A stretch of DNA of 64,000 nt from Lusitaniella coriacea LEGE 07157 (GCF_015207425.1 NZ_JADEWZ010000003.1:124001-188000); one strand, 5' to 3'. Shown: positions 53,705 through 63,278, counted from the stretch's first letter. Made by a program: numbers and translations. The notes: a model not told the origin generated them from the letters alone.

Positions 53705-54034
53705 TTACTGACCGCAACATCGATCGATTCCCAAACTATCGAGTAGCAAATCGCTAACAGCATTCGCGATCGCGAACTCGCTATAAAAACTCTTGCTAAA
53801 ATCAAAAGCCTGCATCTCCGTTACAATGGCAATGACCAAAGAACCCAGATCGTTTTCCCCCTCCAAGCGCTGTCGGACAAAGATTTGAGACGCTCTCTGG
53901 GCAATTTTTTGGTTGATCGGTTCGGGAAGAAATTCGCGATCGAGCCAAGTTTGTAGTGTATTTCGCAACCACTCTCCCTCTTGTTGAGGGTCTTGCATTG
54001 GCGGTAGGGTGATGGGTGGAATGGGTTGAGTCAT
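53705..54034 (-). CDS. Conserved cyanobacterial hypothetical protein
   Basis: A 109-residue mostly helical protein (QEGEWLRNTLQTWLDREFLP, NQKIAQRASQIFVRQRLEG, then AVSDLLLDSLGIDRC). No signal peptide, metal site or known domain; codon use matches the neighbours. Length and composition look coding, and I recall similar proteins near rpsN or aat in other cyanobacteria, but cannot name the family. Confidence 0.62.
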   Translation of the reverse strand: MTQPIPPITLPPMQDPQQEGEWLRNTLQTWLDREFLPEPINQKIAQRASQIFVRQRLEGENDLGSLVIAIVTEMQAFDFSKSFYSEFAIANAVSDLLLDSLGIDRCCGQ

Positions 54035-54134
54035 ATAGAAAAATTTAAAATAATAGAAGTGAAAATTAAAATTAAGGGAGCCTACCAGTATTTTATTTTA
54101 ATTGTTCGATTTATGAATTTTCGTTCCCGATCTA

Positions 54135-54710
54135 ATGGAGTTTGACATTCCTGCAATTATTGAAGGTTATGCCAAAGGATATTTTCTGATGGCAAATGAT
54201 ACAGGTGATTTGGGTTGGTATTCAAGTCGCCAACGCACAATCGTTCCCCTCGACGAGCGCTTTCGCTACCCCAAATCCCTGCAACGCATTCTTAACCAAA
54301 ATCGCTTTAGCATTTCGATCGATCGCGCTTTCTATGACGTTTGCGAGGGTTGTGCAGACCGCGAAAAAACTTGGATATCGACCGAACTGAAGGCAATTTA
54401 TCGGGAACTTTACCAAAAAGGATGGGCGCACAGTTTTGAAACTTGGCAAGGGAATGAATTAGCTGGCGGTATTTTAGGAATTTCCCTGCGAGGTGCTTTT
54501 ATTGGAGAATCGATGTTTTACCGCATTCCCGACGGTTCTAAGGTTGCGATGGTTAAACTCGTCGAGCATCTGAGGGAACGGGGGTTTCTTCTCTTCGACG
54601 TGCAATTGCAAAATCCTCACCTCGCTCGTTTTGGCTCGCAAATGATTAGCGATCGCAAGTATCAAGAGTTGTTGAAAGAGGCAATCGTGCAACCCTGTAC
54701 CTTTCGCTAG
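54135..54710 (+). CDS. aat: Leucyl/phenylalanyl-tRNA--protein transferase
   Basis: A 191-residue enzyme that adds Leu or Phe to proteins with N-terminal Lys or Arg, marking them for ClpS/ClpAP-type degradation (N-degron pathway). Family motifs: YAKGYFLMAN near the start, RRYP-like FRYPKSLQRIL, GWAHSFETWQGNELAGGILG (split GWAHSFETW and GGILG), GESMFYR and the C-terminal FDVQLQNPHLARFG. Length is short for the family, as in other cyanobacteria. Single gene. Confidence 0.95.
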   Translation: MEFDIPAIIEGYAKGYFLMANDTGDLGWYSSRQRTIVPLDERFRYPKSLQRILNQNRFSISIDRAFYDVCEGCADREKTWISTELKAIYRELYQKGWAHSFETWQGNELAGGILGISLRGAFIGESMFYRIPDGSKVAMVKLVEHLRERGFLLFDVQLQNPHLARFGSQMISDRKYQELLKEAIVQPCTFR

Positions 54711-54743
54711 GGCGTTCATTCAGAGTCCTCTAATCCTATAGTA

Positions 54744-54935
54744 TTACTTAAGTTCATTGGAAAAAGTGTGGTCTGACCCCTCAGCCCGATCCTGGGCAAT
54801 CCATGCTATTACTGTTTCATCTGCATTGTTCCAGTATTCTTGATTTTCCCATTGGTATAGAAAGAAACATTCTTTAGGAGAGTTTTGTGGGAAATATTTA
54901 GGTATTGGGTTCTCTTGAGCGCCTGTTGCAACCAC
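54744..54935 (-). CDS. Short hypothetical frame, possible gene remnant
   Basis: A 63-residue frame starting with GTG. The sequence (NPIPKYFPQNSPKECFFLYQ, then DETVIAWIAQDRAEG) is protein-like but has no known domain. The frame is closed by a stop shortly before the GTG. It could be the 3' remnant of a lost gene next to the HTH fragment. Weak support. Confidence 0.3.
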   Translation of the reverse strand: MVATGAQENPIPKYFPQNSPKECFFLYQWENQEYWNNADETVIAWIAQDRAEGSDHTFSNELK

Positions 54936-55041
54936 GAGCGATGGAATGTTTGGGCAATTGAGTTAAAGCAACGCGCGCGCACTCTCTTATCGGATGTTGA
55001 TTCTCAATATCAATATTGAAAACGAATCGTTCTGTTCAGCC

Positions 55042-55290
55042 ATGATGATCCTTAGCCCCATAACGTTGAATATTACTGAAACTTCGCAAGACTTGCAGCT
55101 TTTACTCAGCCAACAGTCACAACCGTATCTACGCGATAAGATTGTTGCGCTCTACCTCTTAAAGTTAGGTAAAGTGAAGAGTTTCTCTGATTTAGCAAAA
55201 ACTATTGGCTACGACACTAATATCATTAAACACTGGTTGCAAATTTATAGTACCCAAGGCTTACAAGGTTTCTTGCGGGTCAATCCCTAA
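55042..55290 (+). CDS. HTH protein resembling the N-terminus of IS630-type transposases
   Basis: About 82 residues (start ATG 55042 preferred; 54994 possible). A helix-turn-helix runs over residues 25-75: YLRDKIVALYLLKLGKVKSF, DLAKTIGYDTNIIKHWLQIY, STQGLQGFL. This is the pattern of the DNA-binding head of cyanobacterial IS630 transposases, but the DDE catalytic part is missing after the stop. Either a transposon remnant or a free HTH protein. It sits just upstream of the second CHAT cassette. Confidence 0.55.
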   Translation: MMILSPITLNITETSQDLQLLLSQQSQPYLRDKIVALYLLKLGKVKSFSDLAKTIGYDTNIIKHWLQIYSTQGLQGFLRVNP

Positions 55291-55567
55291 ACAACAAAAC
55301 AATCTAATACGTAATATCACGGCAATACCGGCATCAATTTTAAAGATTTGATGTCGGTTGCTTGTATAGGACAGACAATAAACTGACCCGTAGGCTAACA
55401 TATTAGCAGCAACACCCCGTTAAAGTGGATTGTCTGCTATCGGGAAGAGTGCATATTGCAAATTGCAATCGCGATCGCGTCTACTATTCTCAAACTTTTC
55501 ACATTTCCCAACTTCAATAAGCTTTAGTCGCTATTGTTGTTGGCTGTTTACAGTCGAACTGAAAATC

Positions 55568-58174
55568 ATGGTCAGTTTTCCCTTAAAACCCAGAAGAATC
55601 CTCGCAAAGATTCGATTATGGCGCAAGTCGCGATCGCGCTGGGATTTTGCCACGTTTTTGGGCTTAGTCGTCTTGACGTTCCTCTGGGTTGTTGCCCAGC
55701 CCGCGATCGCGCGCGACGGAAATTCATCCGCCCAAGCGAGCGAACCAATCTCGCTCCTGCAAGAAGGAACGCAACGCTACCAAGCCGGACAGTTTTCTGA
55801 AGCTGCCGCAATTTGGCAGCAAGCGACTCAGGAGTACGAACGTCAAGGGGATACTTTCAAGATGGTTCAAGCGCTTAACTATTTAAGCGTTGCCTATCAA
55901 GACTTGGGTCAGTGGGAAGAAGCACAAAGGGCAATCTCGAAAAGTTTGGACTATTTGCAAGCTCAGAAGGATTTGGAATCGGAAGAAATTGCCCTCTTCG
56001 CTCAAACCCTCAACAATCAAGGGAGCCTGCAACTAGCAAGAGGAGAAACGGAAACGGCTCTAGAGACTTGGAAGCAAGCAGAGGATCTCTACGATCGCGC
56101 GGGAAATGAAACGGGGAGATTGGGAAGTCAGCTCAATCAAGCCCAAGCCCTACAAGTTTTGGGTCATTACCGACGCGCTCAAAGTCAGCTAGAGAAAATT
56201 AACGCCCAACTGCAAAAGCAACCGGATTCTTTACTCAAAGCTCAAGGATTGCGAAGTTTGGGACGTACCCTGCAAACCGTAGGAGATTTAGTCCAAGCGA
56301 AAACCGTTCTCGAACAAAGTTGGCGCATCAGCGAACAATTGGGGGCAACCGGGGATACGGGAGCCACCTTATTCAGTATTGGCAACGTCGCCCGCGACCT
56401 ACAACGGGGCGATGTAGCGCTGTCCTACTATCAAGAGGCTGCAAAAAAAGCCCGAACCCCGATCGCGCGCCTTGAAGCTCAACTCAATCAACTCAGTCTC
56501 GCGATCGCTCAGTGTCGGGGAAAGACAGCAAGCTGTTCGACAGAACTTCGCCCCCTCCTCTCAGAGATCAAAGGGCAATTGATCCCCCTACAACCCAGTC
56601 GCTCTACGATCTATGCCAAAGTGAATTTGGCAGAAAGTATGATGGTCTTGGGCGAGAATCCCCAAAACACCGCGCAATGGCTTGCCACTGCGGTGCAACA
56701 AGCCAAACAACTGCATGACCCGCGATCGGAAGCTTACGCCCTCACGCAACTGGGCAAACTTTATCGTCAAACCGAACAATTCACAGAAGCCCAAAACTTA
56801 ACCCAACAAGCCACGCAGATTGCTCAGACCATCAATGCCGACGATATCGTCGCCCGTTCCGCTTGGCAAATGGGTCAACTCCTCCGACAAGCCAAAGAGA
56901 CAAAAAGCGCGATCGCGTCCTATCAAACCTCAATCAACGCCCTCAAATCCCTGCGCAGCGACCTGGTGACCGTCAATCGAGATATTCAGTTTGACTTCAA
57001 AGAAAGCGTCGAACCCGTTTATCGAGAATTTGTCAGCCTCCTCCTGCAACCGGGCGCAACCCAGGAAGATCTTCAAACCGCGCGAGAAGCAATAGAAGCC
57101 TTGCAAATTGCCGAATTGGATAACTTCTTCCAAGAAGCCTGTTTGACCGCCCATTCCGTCCAAATCGACCGCATTGATGCCAAAGGAGCCGTCGTTTATC
57201 CCATCATTTTGCGCGATCGACTAGAAGTTATTTTATCCATACCGCAACAACCCTTACGCCACTACACCACTCAACTCCCCCAAGAAGAACTCGAACGCAC
57301 CTTTCAAAAACTTTATTCTTCTTTCTACTTAGGTTATTCTGGAGAAGAACGTTTGTTGATTGCTCGACAAGTTTATGACTGGTTAATTCGACCCGTCGAA
57401 ACAGAACTGACTCAGAGCAACATCAAAACCTTAGTATTTGTTTTGGACGGTTTTCTGCAAAACCTGCCAATGGGTGCGCTCTACGACGGCAAACAGTATC
57501 TCATCGAAAAATATAGTATCGCTCTGAGTCCTGGGTTACAGATTTTTCCCAAAGGTCTAGAGACAGAGAAACCCGAAACTCTAACGGCTGGACTCACAGA
57601 AGCTCGACAAGGTTTTCCCGCACTCCCTGGCGTTCAATCGGAGGTGAAGCAAATTTCGGCTGAGGTCGAAGCCAAAGTCCTTCTGGATCGGGAATTTACC
57701 CGTAGTGCTTTCCAAGACCAGATTAAAGCCAAAGACTTTAATATCGTCCATCTGGCAACACACGGTCAATTTAGCTCCGATCCCGAACAAACCTTCTTGC
57801 TCACCTGGGACGATCGAATCAATGTCAAAGACTTCGACCGTCTCCTAAGAGCAAATCAGCAAGGAGATCGAGCGATCGACCTACTCGTTCTCAGCGCTTG
57901 CCAAACCGCCTCCGGCGATCGGCGAGCCGCTCTGGGGTTAGCGGGCTTCGCCCTGCGTTCGGGCGCTCGCAGTACCCTTGCCACCCTCTGGTCGGTGAGC
58001 GATCGTTCTACTGCCGAGCTAATGGCTGAGTTTTACCAACAGCTTTCCCGTGCTGATCGCAACTTGACCAAAGCCGAGGCACTCCGCCAAGCGCAAATCA
58101 AACTCTTGAGAACGCCAGCCTACAACCATCCCTACTTTTGGGCACCTTTTGTACTCGTTGGAAATTGGTTGTAA
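55568..58174 (+). CDS. Exported TPR-CHAT caspase-like protease (cassette B)
   Basis: A protein of 868 residues, paralogous to 3289-5820. The start ATG 55568 opens a long basic head and an export signal (LGLVVLTFLWVVAQPAIA, cleavage before RDGNS); the frame extends to 55430, but that part is not protein-like. TPR repeats (EGTQRYQAGQFSEAAAIWQQ and following) cover about residues 70-450; the CHAT domain has its dyad His in HLATHG (codon 57761) and Cys in LSACQT (codon 57899), both intact. Followed by DUF928 and a CHASE2 kinase, as in cassette A. There is no adhesin gene beside it. Probably acts outside the cytoplasm; the substrate is unknown. Confidence 0.92.
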   Translation: MVSFPLKPRRILAKIRLWRKSRSRWDFATFLGLVVLTFLWVVAQPAIARDGNSSAQASEPISLLQEGTQRYQAGQFSEAAAIWQQATQEYERQGDTFKMVQALNYLSVAYQDLGQWEEAQRAISKSLDYLQAQKDLESEEIALFAQTLNNQGSLQLARGETETALETWKQAEDLYDRAGNETGRLGSQLNQAQALQVLGHYRRAQSQLEKINAQLQKQPDSLLKAQGLRSLGRTLQTVGDLVQAKTVLEQSWRISEQLGATGDTGATLFSIGNVARDLQRGDVALSYYQEAAKKARTPIARLEAQLNQLSLAIAQCRGKTASCSTELRPLLSEIKGQLIPLQPSRSTIYAKVNLAESMMVLGENPQNTAQWLATAVQQAKQLHDPRSEAYALTQLGKLYRQTEQFTEAQNLTQQATQIAQTINADDIVARSAWQMGQLLRQAKETKSAIASYQTSINALKSLRSDLVTVNRDIQFDFKESVEPVYREFVSLLLQPGATQEDLQTAREAIEALQIAELDNFFQEACLTAHSVQIDRIDAKGAVVYPIILRDRLEVILSIPQQPLRHYTTQLPQEELERTFQKLYSSFYLGYSGEERLLIARQVYDWLIRPVETELTQSNIKTLVFVLDGFLQNLPMGALYDGKQYLIEKYSIALSPGLQIFPKGLETEKPETLTAGLTEARQGFPALPGVQSEVKQISAEVEAKVLLDREFTRSAFQDQIKAKDFNIVHLATHGQFSSDPEQTFLLTWDDRINVKDFDRLLRANQQGDRAIDLLVLSACQTASGDRRAALGLAGFALRSGARSTLATLWSVSDRSTAELMAEFYQQLSRADRNLTKAEALRQAQIKLLRTPAYNHPYFWAPFVLVGNWL

Positions 58175-58271
58175 CCTTTAACTAGGGGCTATTCCAATTG
58201 ATAAACAATCTTGACTTTAATATTCTTATCGTCCGCACGCTAAAAACCCCATTACGAAGCTTAGGAGTTCT

Positions 58272-59462
58272 ATGATGACTCTCACTAAACCTACTCCCTA
58301 CCAAATTTTTGTTTTATTCGGTCTAACCGGAATGCTCGCAATCGCTCCCAATCGGGCTGCGGCTCAAATTGTGTCTGAAGAGTTGCCTGTGAATGTGCAA
58401 TTCCAGGCTCCAAACGATGCCGCCCCCGCACGTACGACAGGTGGAGCAGTTCGCACGAAAGATCGCCCTTTAGAAGAAGCAGCAGAAACTCCTCTAGATA
58501 GTATTCAATTCCAGCTCCCTCAAGAACAATTAACCGAGGGAGAAAGTCTTATTGCTCCGACTCCCAACAACAATTCCTCTGTTTCTAGTCAGACCCAGAT
58601 TCAATTTCTCCCTCCCCAAGAACCTCATCCCGATAATATGTTTAATGGGATCGTTCGGGGAAACATCCGCTTCGCACCGCCGAAGAGTCCCACTCCCGTT
58701 GCCACAACTGGAGGGGGAATTCGAGGAAGTATCGCCTTCGCACCGCCAAATAACCCAACTCCCGTCGCCACGACTGGAGGGGGAATTCGGGGAAATATCA
58801 CCTTCGCACCGCCAAATAACCCGGCTCCTGTCGCCACAACTGGAGGGGGAATTCGGGGAAATATTACCTTCGCATCGCCAAATAACCCGGCTCCCGTTGC
58901 CACGACTGGAGGAGGGGTTCGCGGCGAAGTTGAGTCTGAGGTGATTCCTTTGCTCCCGGAAACTAAAGCAGGATATACCATTGCGCCTCGCCCCACCCTA
59001 TACCTTTACATACCGCCCACGTCCGTTCGGCAAGTCTTTTTTAGTTTGCAGGACGAAAATCGCCAAACAACCTACCAAACAACCCTGGAGATTTCGGGTC
59101 AAGGCGGAATTGTTAGCATCACGCTGCCGGAAAACGCGCCGGAATTAGAAGTTGGCAAATATTATGCTTGGTTCTTTGCTCCCATCGAACCAGACGGAAT
59201 ACTGCGCCCGGATAATTATGGGGTTACGGGGTGGATCAAGCGCGTTGCGGTTCCTTCGGAAGTACAAGATGTATCTTTAAGCCCCCTCGAACGAGCTGCG
59301 GTTTACGCTGAGTCGGGGATTTGGTACGATACGCTGGAAATCTTAGCTTCCGCTCGGCAGGTGCAAGCAGAGAATACTTCTCTCGGAACTGAGTGGACGG
59401 ATTTGCTCAAACAGGTTGGACTCGAAGCTGTTGCCGATCGACCCTTGGTCGAAGAGTTATAA
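58272..59462 (+). CDS. DUF928 family secreted protein with 22-residue tandem repeats (cassette B)
   Basis: A 396-residue protein with a signal peptide (hydrophobic run, NRAAAQ cleavage) and AGGAG four bases before the start at 58272. Several loose Pro-rich FxPP motifs (residues 38-130) lead to four regular 22-residue repeats with the core FAPPNNPTPVATTGGGIRG (residues 134-221). The DUF928 domain then has PRPTLYLYIPPTSVRQVFFS, then LPENAPELEVGKYYAWFF, with IWYDTLEIL at the end. It is clearly paralogous to 6514-7539, although the repeat unit differs in length and sequence. Activity unknown; position implies partnership with the CHAT and CHASE2 genes. Confidence 0.87.
   Translation: MMTLTKPTPYQIFVLFGLTGMLAIAPNRAAAQIVSEELPVNVQFQAPNDAAPARTTGGAVRTKDRPLEEAAETPLDSIQFQLPQEQLTEGESLIAPTPNNNSSVSSQTQIQFLPPQEPHPDNMFNGIVRGNIRFAPPKSPTPVATTGGGIRGSIAFAPPNNPTPVATTGGGIRGNITFAPPNNPAPVATTGGGIRGNITFASPNNPAPVATTGGGVRGEVESEVIPLLPETKAGYTIAPRPTLYLYIPPTSVRQVFFSLQDENRQTTYQTTLEISGQGGIVSITLPENAPELEVGKYYAWFFAPIEPDGILRPDNYGVTGWIKRVAVPSEVQDVSLSPLERAAVYAESGIWYDTLEILASARQVQAENTSLGTEWTDLLKQVGLEAVADRPLVEEL
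58671..58934 (+). repeat. Four in-frame 66-bp tandem repeats in the second DUF928 gene
   Basis: Four units of 66 bp starting at the Phe codon 58671, nearly identical in the two middle copies. The encoded unit is Pro-rich followed by Thr/Gly-rich and one Arg, like the 21-residue unit of the other DUF928 gene, but independent in DNA sequence. Confidence 0.93.
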
Positions 59463-59536
59463 AAAATTGAGAGAAGTATAATATTACTTCTTGAGCTTCC
59501 TAACCTACTAATTTCTCAATTCTGACCCGCGATCGG

Positions 59537-61933
59537 ATGTGGCAAAAACTGAAACACAAAATTGGCGAATGGCGTGGAATTCTGACAATTGCGTCTAGTG
59601 TCGCTGGATTGACGATCGCGGGAAGTGCAATTGGAGTTTTTCAATTACTGGAATGGGCGACGATCGATCGCTTATTTCAACTGCGTCCGGCAGAACCGGT
59701 CGATTCGCGTATTGTGATTGTGACGATTGACGAGCCGGATATTCAGTATCTTGGCGAATGGCCCATGAGCGATCGCGACATGGCTAGCGTTCTGAAAAAA
59801 ATCGCCGCACAACAACCTAAAGCCATTGGGATTGATATTTATCGCGATCTACCCGTCGAACCCGGACACGAAGAATTAGTAGAGGTATTTAAGTCCACGC
59901 CAAATTTGATTGCTATTGAGAAAGTCGGTGGCGAAACCGTTGCTCCTCCTCCTGCATTGGAAAAAACCGATCGAATTGCGGCAGCGGATATGGTTATCGA
60001 TGCAGATGGGAAAGTGCGTCGAGGGTTGATTGGTCTGGGCACAAAAGAGGGTGCTTGGAGAGAGGGATTGGGTGCAAAGTTAGCACTCACCTATTTAGAG
60101 GAAGCAGAGTTATCCTTAGAAACCTTGGACGAGGAGAAGCAAATTTATCAGTTAGGGGAAGCCGTTTTCGTCCCCCTACAGGGCGATGAAAGCCTTTATG
60201 TGGGTCGCGAGGGGTTTACAGGTGGAATCCCCCTAACCCTGGGAGAAATCGCTGCCCAAGTCAAACAGTGGTGGAAAGGCGATGCCGGAGGCTACCAGAT
60301 TATCTTGAACTATCGAGGGCAAATCGACCGCTTCCATCATATTTCCCTCACCGACGTGCAAGAGAACAAAATTCCGCCGGATTTAATGCGCGATCGCGTG
60401 GTCTTTTTGGGCGTAACCACCCCCAGCCTCAAGGATGTATTTCCCACCCCCTACACCAATACTTTCCTCGCCACTCCAGTTCCCACGCCGGGAGTCGTCA
60501 TCCATGCCAATCTTGCCAGCCAGATGATGAGTGGGTCGCTAGACGGTCGTTCTATGCTCTACGCTTGGGACAGAACCGCAAATTGGCTTTGGATTGTCCT
60601 TTGGTCTTTTATTGGGTCTGTGGGCAGTTGGAGTATTCTTCAAACCAAACTGGTTAACAAGAATATCTTTTTCCTCGGAACCCTCAGCTATGTTGTTTTG
60701 GCAAGCTGCTTACTGGTAGGAGGCGGTTATTTCTCCTTTCTTGCGGGTTGGGTCATTCCTTTATTTTCTCCGTTCTTTGCCCTCAGTGCTTCAGCAATTC
60801 TGGCAGCCAATTATTACAATCAATGGCAATTAAAGCAGGCGAACGAACAGTTAGAAAACTATTCTCGAACCCTGGAGTTTAGAGTTGCCGAAAGGACGAA
60901 AGCTCTCTCTCAAGCCCTAGAAGACTTAAAAGCAACCCAGGATGAATTGATTCAAAAAGAAAAAATGGCGGCTTTGGGTCAATTGGTGGCGGGAGTCGCT
61001 CATGAGGTTAATACGCCTTTGGGAGCAATTCGCTCCTCGATTAGCAATATTGATAGTTTTTTGAAAGATCGCCTCGAAGCATTGCCCGATTTTTTCCGAA
61101 CCCTATCTTCCGAACGGCAAAAAGATTTTTTCAATCTCTTGCAATATACAAAGGAAAAGACTGCTCCTCATTTATCTTTTCGGGAAAGACGCAAAATCAA
61201 ACGGCGTTTTATCGCTCAACTCGAGGATGAAGAGATTCCCGATGCAGACATTCTTGCGGACACTTTGGTGGATATTGGGGTACTTGATGCCTTAGAACCG
61301 TTGTTGCCATTACTTCGAGATCCCGATCGCGAAAATATTCTCGATATTGCGTACCAACTGACCAGTTTACAACGCAATGCGAGAACGATTTCCAATGCAA
61401 CCGATCGCGCGGCAAAAGTGGTTTTTGCTCTGAAAACCTACAGCCATTACGATGCGTCGGGGAATAAGGTCAAAACCAACGTGGTAGAGGGAATCGAAAC
61501 GGTTCTTACGCTCTACACCACCCAACTCAAACAAAGAGTGGAAGTCCTGCGGGAGTATGACGAAGAAATTCCTATCATTTGGGGGTATTCCGACGAACTC
61601 AACCAAGTTTGGACGAATTTGCTTCACAATGCGATTCAGGCAATGGATAACAAGGGGGAGTTGAAGATTGGGGTCAAGTACAAACAGGACAACCTCGAAA
61701 TCACATTTACCGATAATGGTCAAGGCATTCCCACAGAAATTCAAGACAAAATTTTTCAACCCTTTTTTACAACAAAACCGCCAGGAGAAGGGAGTGGGTT
61801 AGGACTGGATATCGTGCGGAAAATTCTGGAAAAACACCAAGGAACGATCGATTTCCAATCAGTTCCCGGCGAAACCACATTTCGAGTGATGCTTCCCATC
61901 AATTCTGGTGAGGAAATGTTGGTGTCTGCTTGA
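59537..61933 (+). CDS. CHASE2-domain sensor histidine kinase (cassette B)
   Basis: A 798-residue kinase, paralogous to 7644-10424 through the CHASE2 region. One N-terminal membrane segment, extracytoplasmic CHASE2 (RIVIVTIDEPDIQYLGEWP, IGIDIYRDLP), three membrane segments (about residues 350-430), a coiled linker, then a kinase core with the His in GVAHEVNTPLGAIRSS (codon 61001) and HATPase with DNGQGIP and GSGLGLDIV. Between the H and N boxes is an insertion of about 100 residues (from LPDFFRTLSS to YQLTSLQRNARTI), a known feature of one cyanobacterial kinase type. There is no receiver domain, unlike the cassette A kinase, so it needs a separate regulator. ATG 59537 starts directly with Met-Trp. 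Confidence 0.92.
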   Translation: MWQKLKHKIGEWRGILTIASSVAGLTIAGSAIGVFQLLEWATIDRLFQLRPAEPVDSRIVIVTIDEPDIQYLGEWPMSDRDMASVLKKIAAQQPKAIGIDIYRDLPVEPGHEELVEVFKSTPNLIAIEKVGGETVAPPPALEKTDRIAAADMVIDADGKVRRGLIGLGTKEGAWREGLGAKLALTYLEEAELSLETLDEEKQIYQLGEAVFVPLQGDESLYVGREGFTGGIPLTLGEIAAQVKQWWKGDAGGYQIILNYRGQIDRFHHISLTDVQENKIPPDLMRDRVVFLGVTTPSLKDVFPTPYTNTFLATPVPTPGVVIHANLASQMMSGSLDGRSMLYAWDRTANWLWIVLWSFIGSVGSWSILQTKLVNKNIFFLGTLSYVVLASCLLVGGGYFSFLAGWVIPLFSPFFALSASAILAANYYNQWQLKQANEQLENYSRTLEFRVAERTKALSQALEDLKATQDELIQKEKMAALGQLVAGVAHEVNTPLGAIRSSISNIDSFLKDRLEALPDFFRTLSSERQKDFFNLLQYTKEKTAPHLSFRERRKIKRRFIAQLEDEEIPDADILADTLVDIGVLDALEPLLPLLRDPDRENILDIAYQLTSLQRNARTISNATDRAAKVVFALKTYSHYDASGNKVKTNVVEGIETVLTLYTTQLKQRVEVLREYDEEIPIIWGYSDELNQVWTNLLHNAIQAMDNKGELKIGVKYKQDNLEITFTDNGQGIPTEIQDKIFQPFFTTKPPGEGSGLGLDIVRKILEKHQGTIDFQSVPGETTFRVMLPINSGEEMLVSA

Positions 61934-61942
61934 GTGACAGCT

Positions 61943-62117
61943 ATCAGCCATCAGGTGTCAGCTCAATTACGCCTAATGTGAACACCCTGAAATCCTTGCT
62001 AGGACAAGGGAATAGGGAACAGGGAATAGGGAAGAGTAAGAAGAAATTACCGCAAAGTAAGGGTTTTAGCTTCTAATATACATTAAGCGTCAATTGGTAA
62101 TTGGTAATTGGTAATTG
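61943..62117 (+). repeat. Cluster of three dispersed intergenic repeats
   Basis: In order: TATCAGCCATCAGGTGTCAGC (also at 10430), the composite repeat 61964-62048 (CAATTACGCCTAATGTGAA, CTTGCTAGGACAAGGGAATAGG, two GGGAATAGG pentamer runs, purine tail; also inverted at 33934-34002), then AATTGGTAATTGGTAATTGG (inverted at 50190). No gene. Confidence 0.82.
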
Positions 62118-62128
62118 CCTCCTCGTGT

Positions 62129-62680
62129 CTATCCAGCGAGGGGATGAAGACGAATTTCCGTTCCCGTGTATTGGGGAGTCCACCCTTCGGTGGTGGTGAA
62201 GTAGCGCACTGCTTTAATCCGTCGTGCGGGAGTCAAACAGAACCAATGTTCCGTTCCTGCTGGAACGTTGATGTATTCTGGAGCTTGGATGGTGAGTTCT
62301 AACTGTTTGCCATCGGGGCGTACAAATCCGAAAATCCCTTCTCCTTCAATAATGTAGCGAACTTCATCATCTGCATGGGTATGGACGCGATCGAATTTAG
62401 AGAGTAATTGATCCAAATTGGGAATTTGGGGATGCAGGACGATTAAATCGCGAGATTGATAGCCCGCATTTCGTTTTAACTCCTCAAAATAGCCATCTAA
62501 TGCTTCGAGGACTCGTACTTTTTCTCTATCCTCTAAGGATTCTTTTGCCAACAATTGTTGGATTTCGGGATCGTCTCCCGTCGTCCAATGGGATAAATTA
62601 ATATTCAGACGGGCAAGTTCGCGATCGATCTCTTCTGTGTTGGTATAGGTTGTTCCATCTTCTAGGCGTAAAATAGCCAT
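62129..62680 (-). CDS. mtnD: Acireductone dioxygenase
   Basis: A 183-residue cupin that oxidises acireductone in the methionine salvage pathway. Metal residues are visible: HTHADDEVRYI with two His and Glu, and the third His in PAGTEHWFCL, in the order of the ARD family. Depending on the bound metal (Fe or Ni) the product differs, which cannot be read from sequence. No other methionine-salvage genes are adjacent. Start ATG 62680 gives the common MAILRLEDG opening. Confidence 0.94.
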   Translation of the reverse strand: MAILRLEDGTTYTNTEEIDRELARLNINLSHWTTGDDPEIQQLLAKESLEDREKVRVLEALDGYFEELKRNAGYQSRDLIVLHPQIPNLDQLLSKFDRVHTHADDEVRYIIEGEGIFGFVRPDGKQLELTIQAPEYINVPAGTEHWFCLTPARRIKAVRYFTTTEGWTPQYTGTEIRLHPLAG

Positions 62681-62783
62681 ATTTCAACTCCAGTGAATTA
62701 GGACAGGGGACGCGCGATCGACAGGGTAGATTGTATTCTACTCGCACAGTGTCTACAATATCTTTACTCAACGGATAGAGAAG

Positions 62784-63278
62784 ATGCGCAATGCTCCCCA
62801 TTCAAAAAACTGTCTAAACGAACAAGGAATTTATCCTTGTCCCGTCTGTCGCTGCGGTCAGATTACCGTTCTGCCGTTGATGGAGGCAATGAGTTGTAAC
62901 TTTTGCAATCATATTTTTACGACTAACTTCGAGCAGCAACTGCTCAAGTTGGCAGATAGCCAACCTAGCTTAACGTGGCGTTGGAATGGCAAGACCTGGA
63001 AAGGATTGCAACATCCCGGTTTGCAGTTAGGTTGGGATTACCTGATTGTGGCGATTGCTTTCGTGGTTTTGCCTACGGCAATTGTCGGGTGTTCGGCATA
63101 CCTATTTCCCCCCATTCCCGGAACGCCTTTGGCTTGGTTGCCTTCGGTGTGGATTTTGTTGACTTTTATGGCTCATCTGGCTTGCGTGGCTTGGCTTGCG
63201 GTGGAATATTATCAGTTGCCGATTTTGCTGTACTTTAGGGCGATTGGACGACGCTTGTTTAATTTACGCCTGATGTGA
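62784..63278 (+). CDS. Zinc-ribbon membrane protein
   Basis: A 164-residue protein. A zinc-ribbon-like head has two Cys pairs (CPVCRCGQI and CNFCNHIF), followed by a soluble segment (LTWRWNGKTWKGLQHPG) and three hydrophobic segments (DYLIVAIAFVVLPTAIVG, WLPSVWILLTFMAHLAC, AVEYYQLPILLYF). I recall cyanobacterial proteins with this layout, but no function. Start ATG 62784. Divergent from mtnD. Confidence 0.7.
   Translation: MRNAPHSKNCLNEQGIYPCPVCRCGQITVLPLMEAMSCNFCNHIFTTNFEQQLLKLADSQPSLTWRWNGKTWKGLQHPGLQLGWDYLIVAIAFVVLPTAIVGCSAYLFPPIPGTPLAWLPSVWILLTFMAHLACVAWLAVEYYQLPILLYFRAIGRRLFNLRLM

Noticed and set aside
60268-60657. 129-codon plus-strand frame
   Set aside because: Alternative frame inside the CHASE2 kinase gene with Arg/Ser/Pro bias and no motif.
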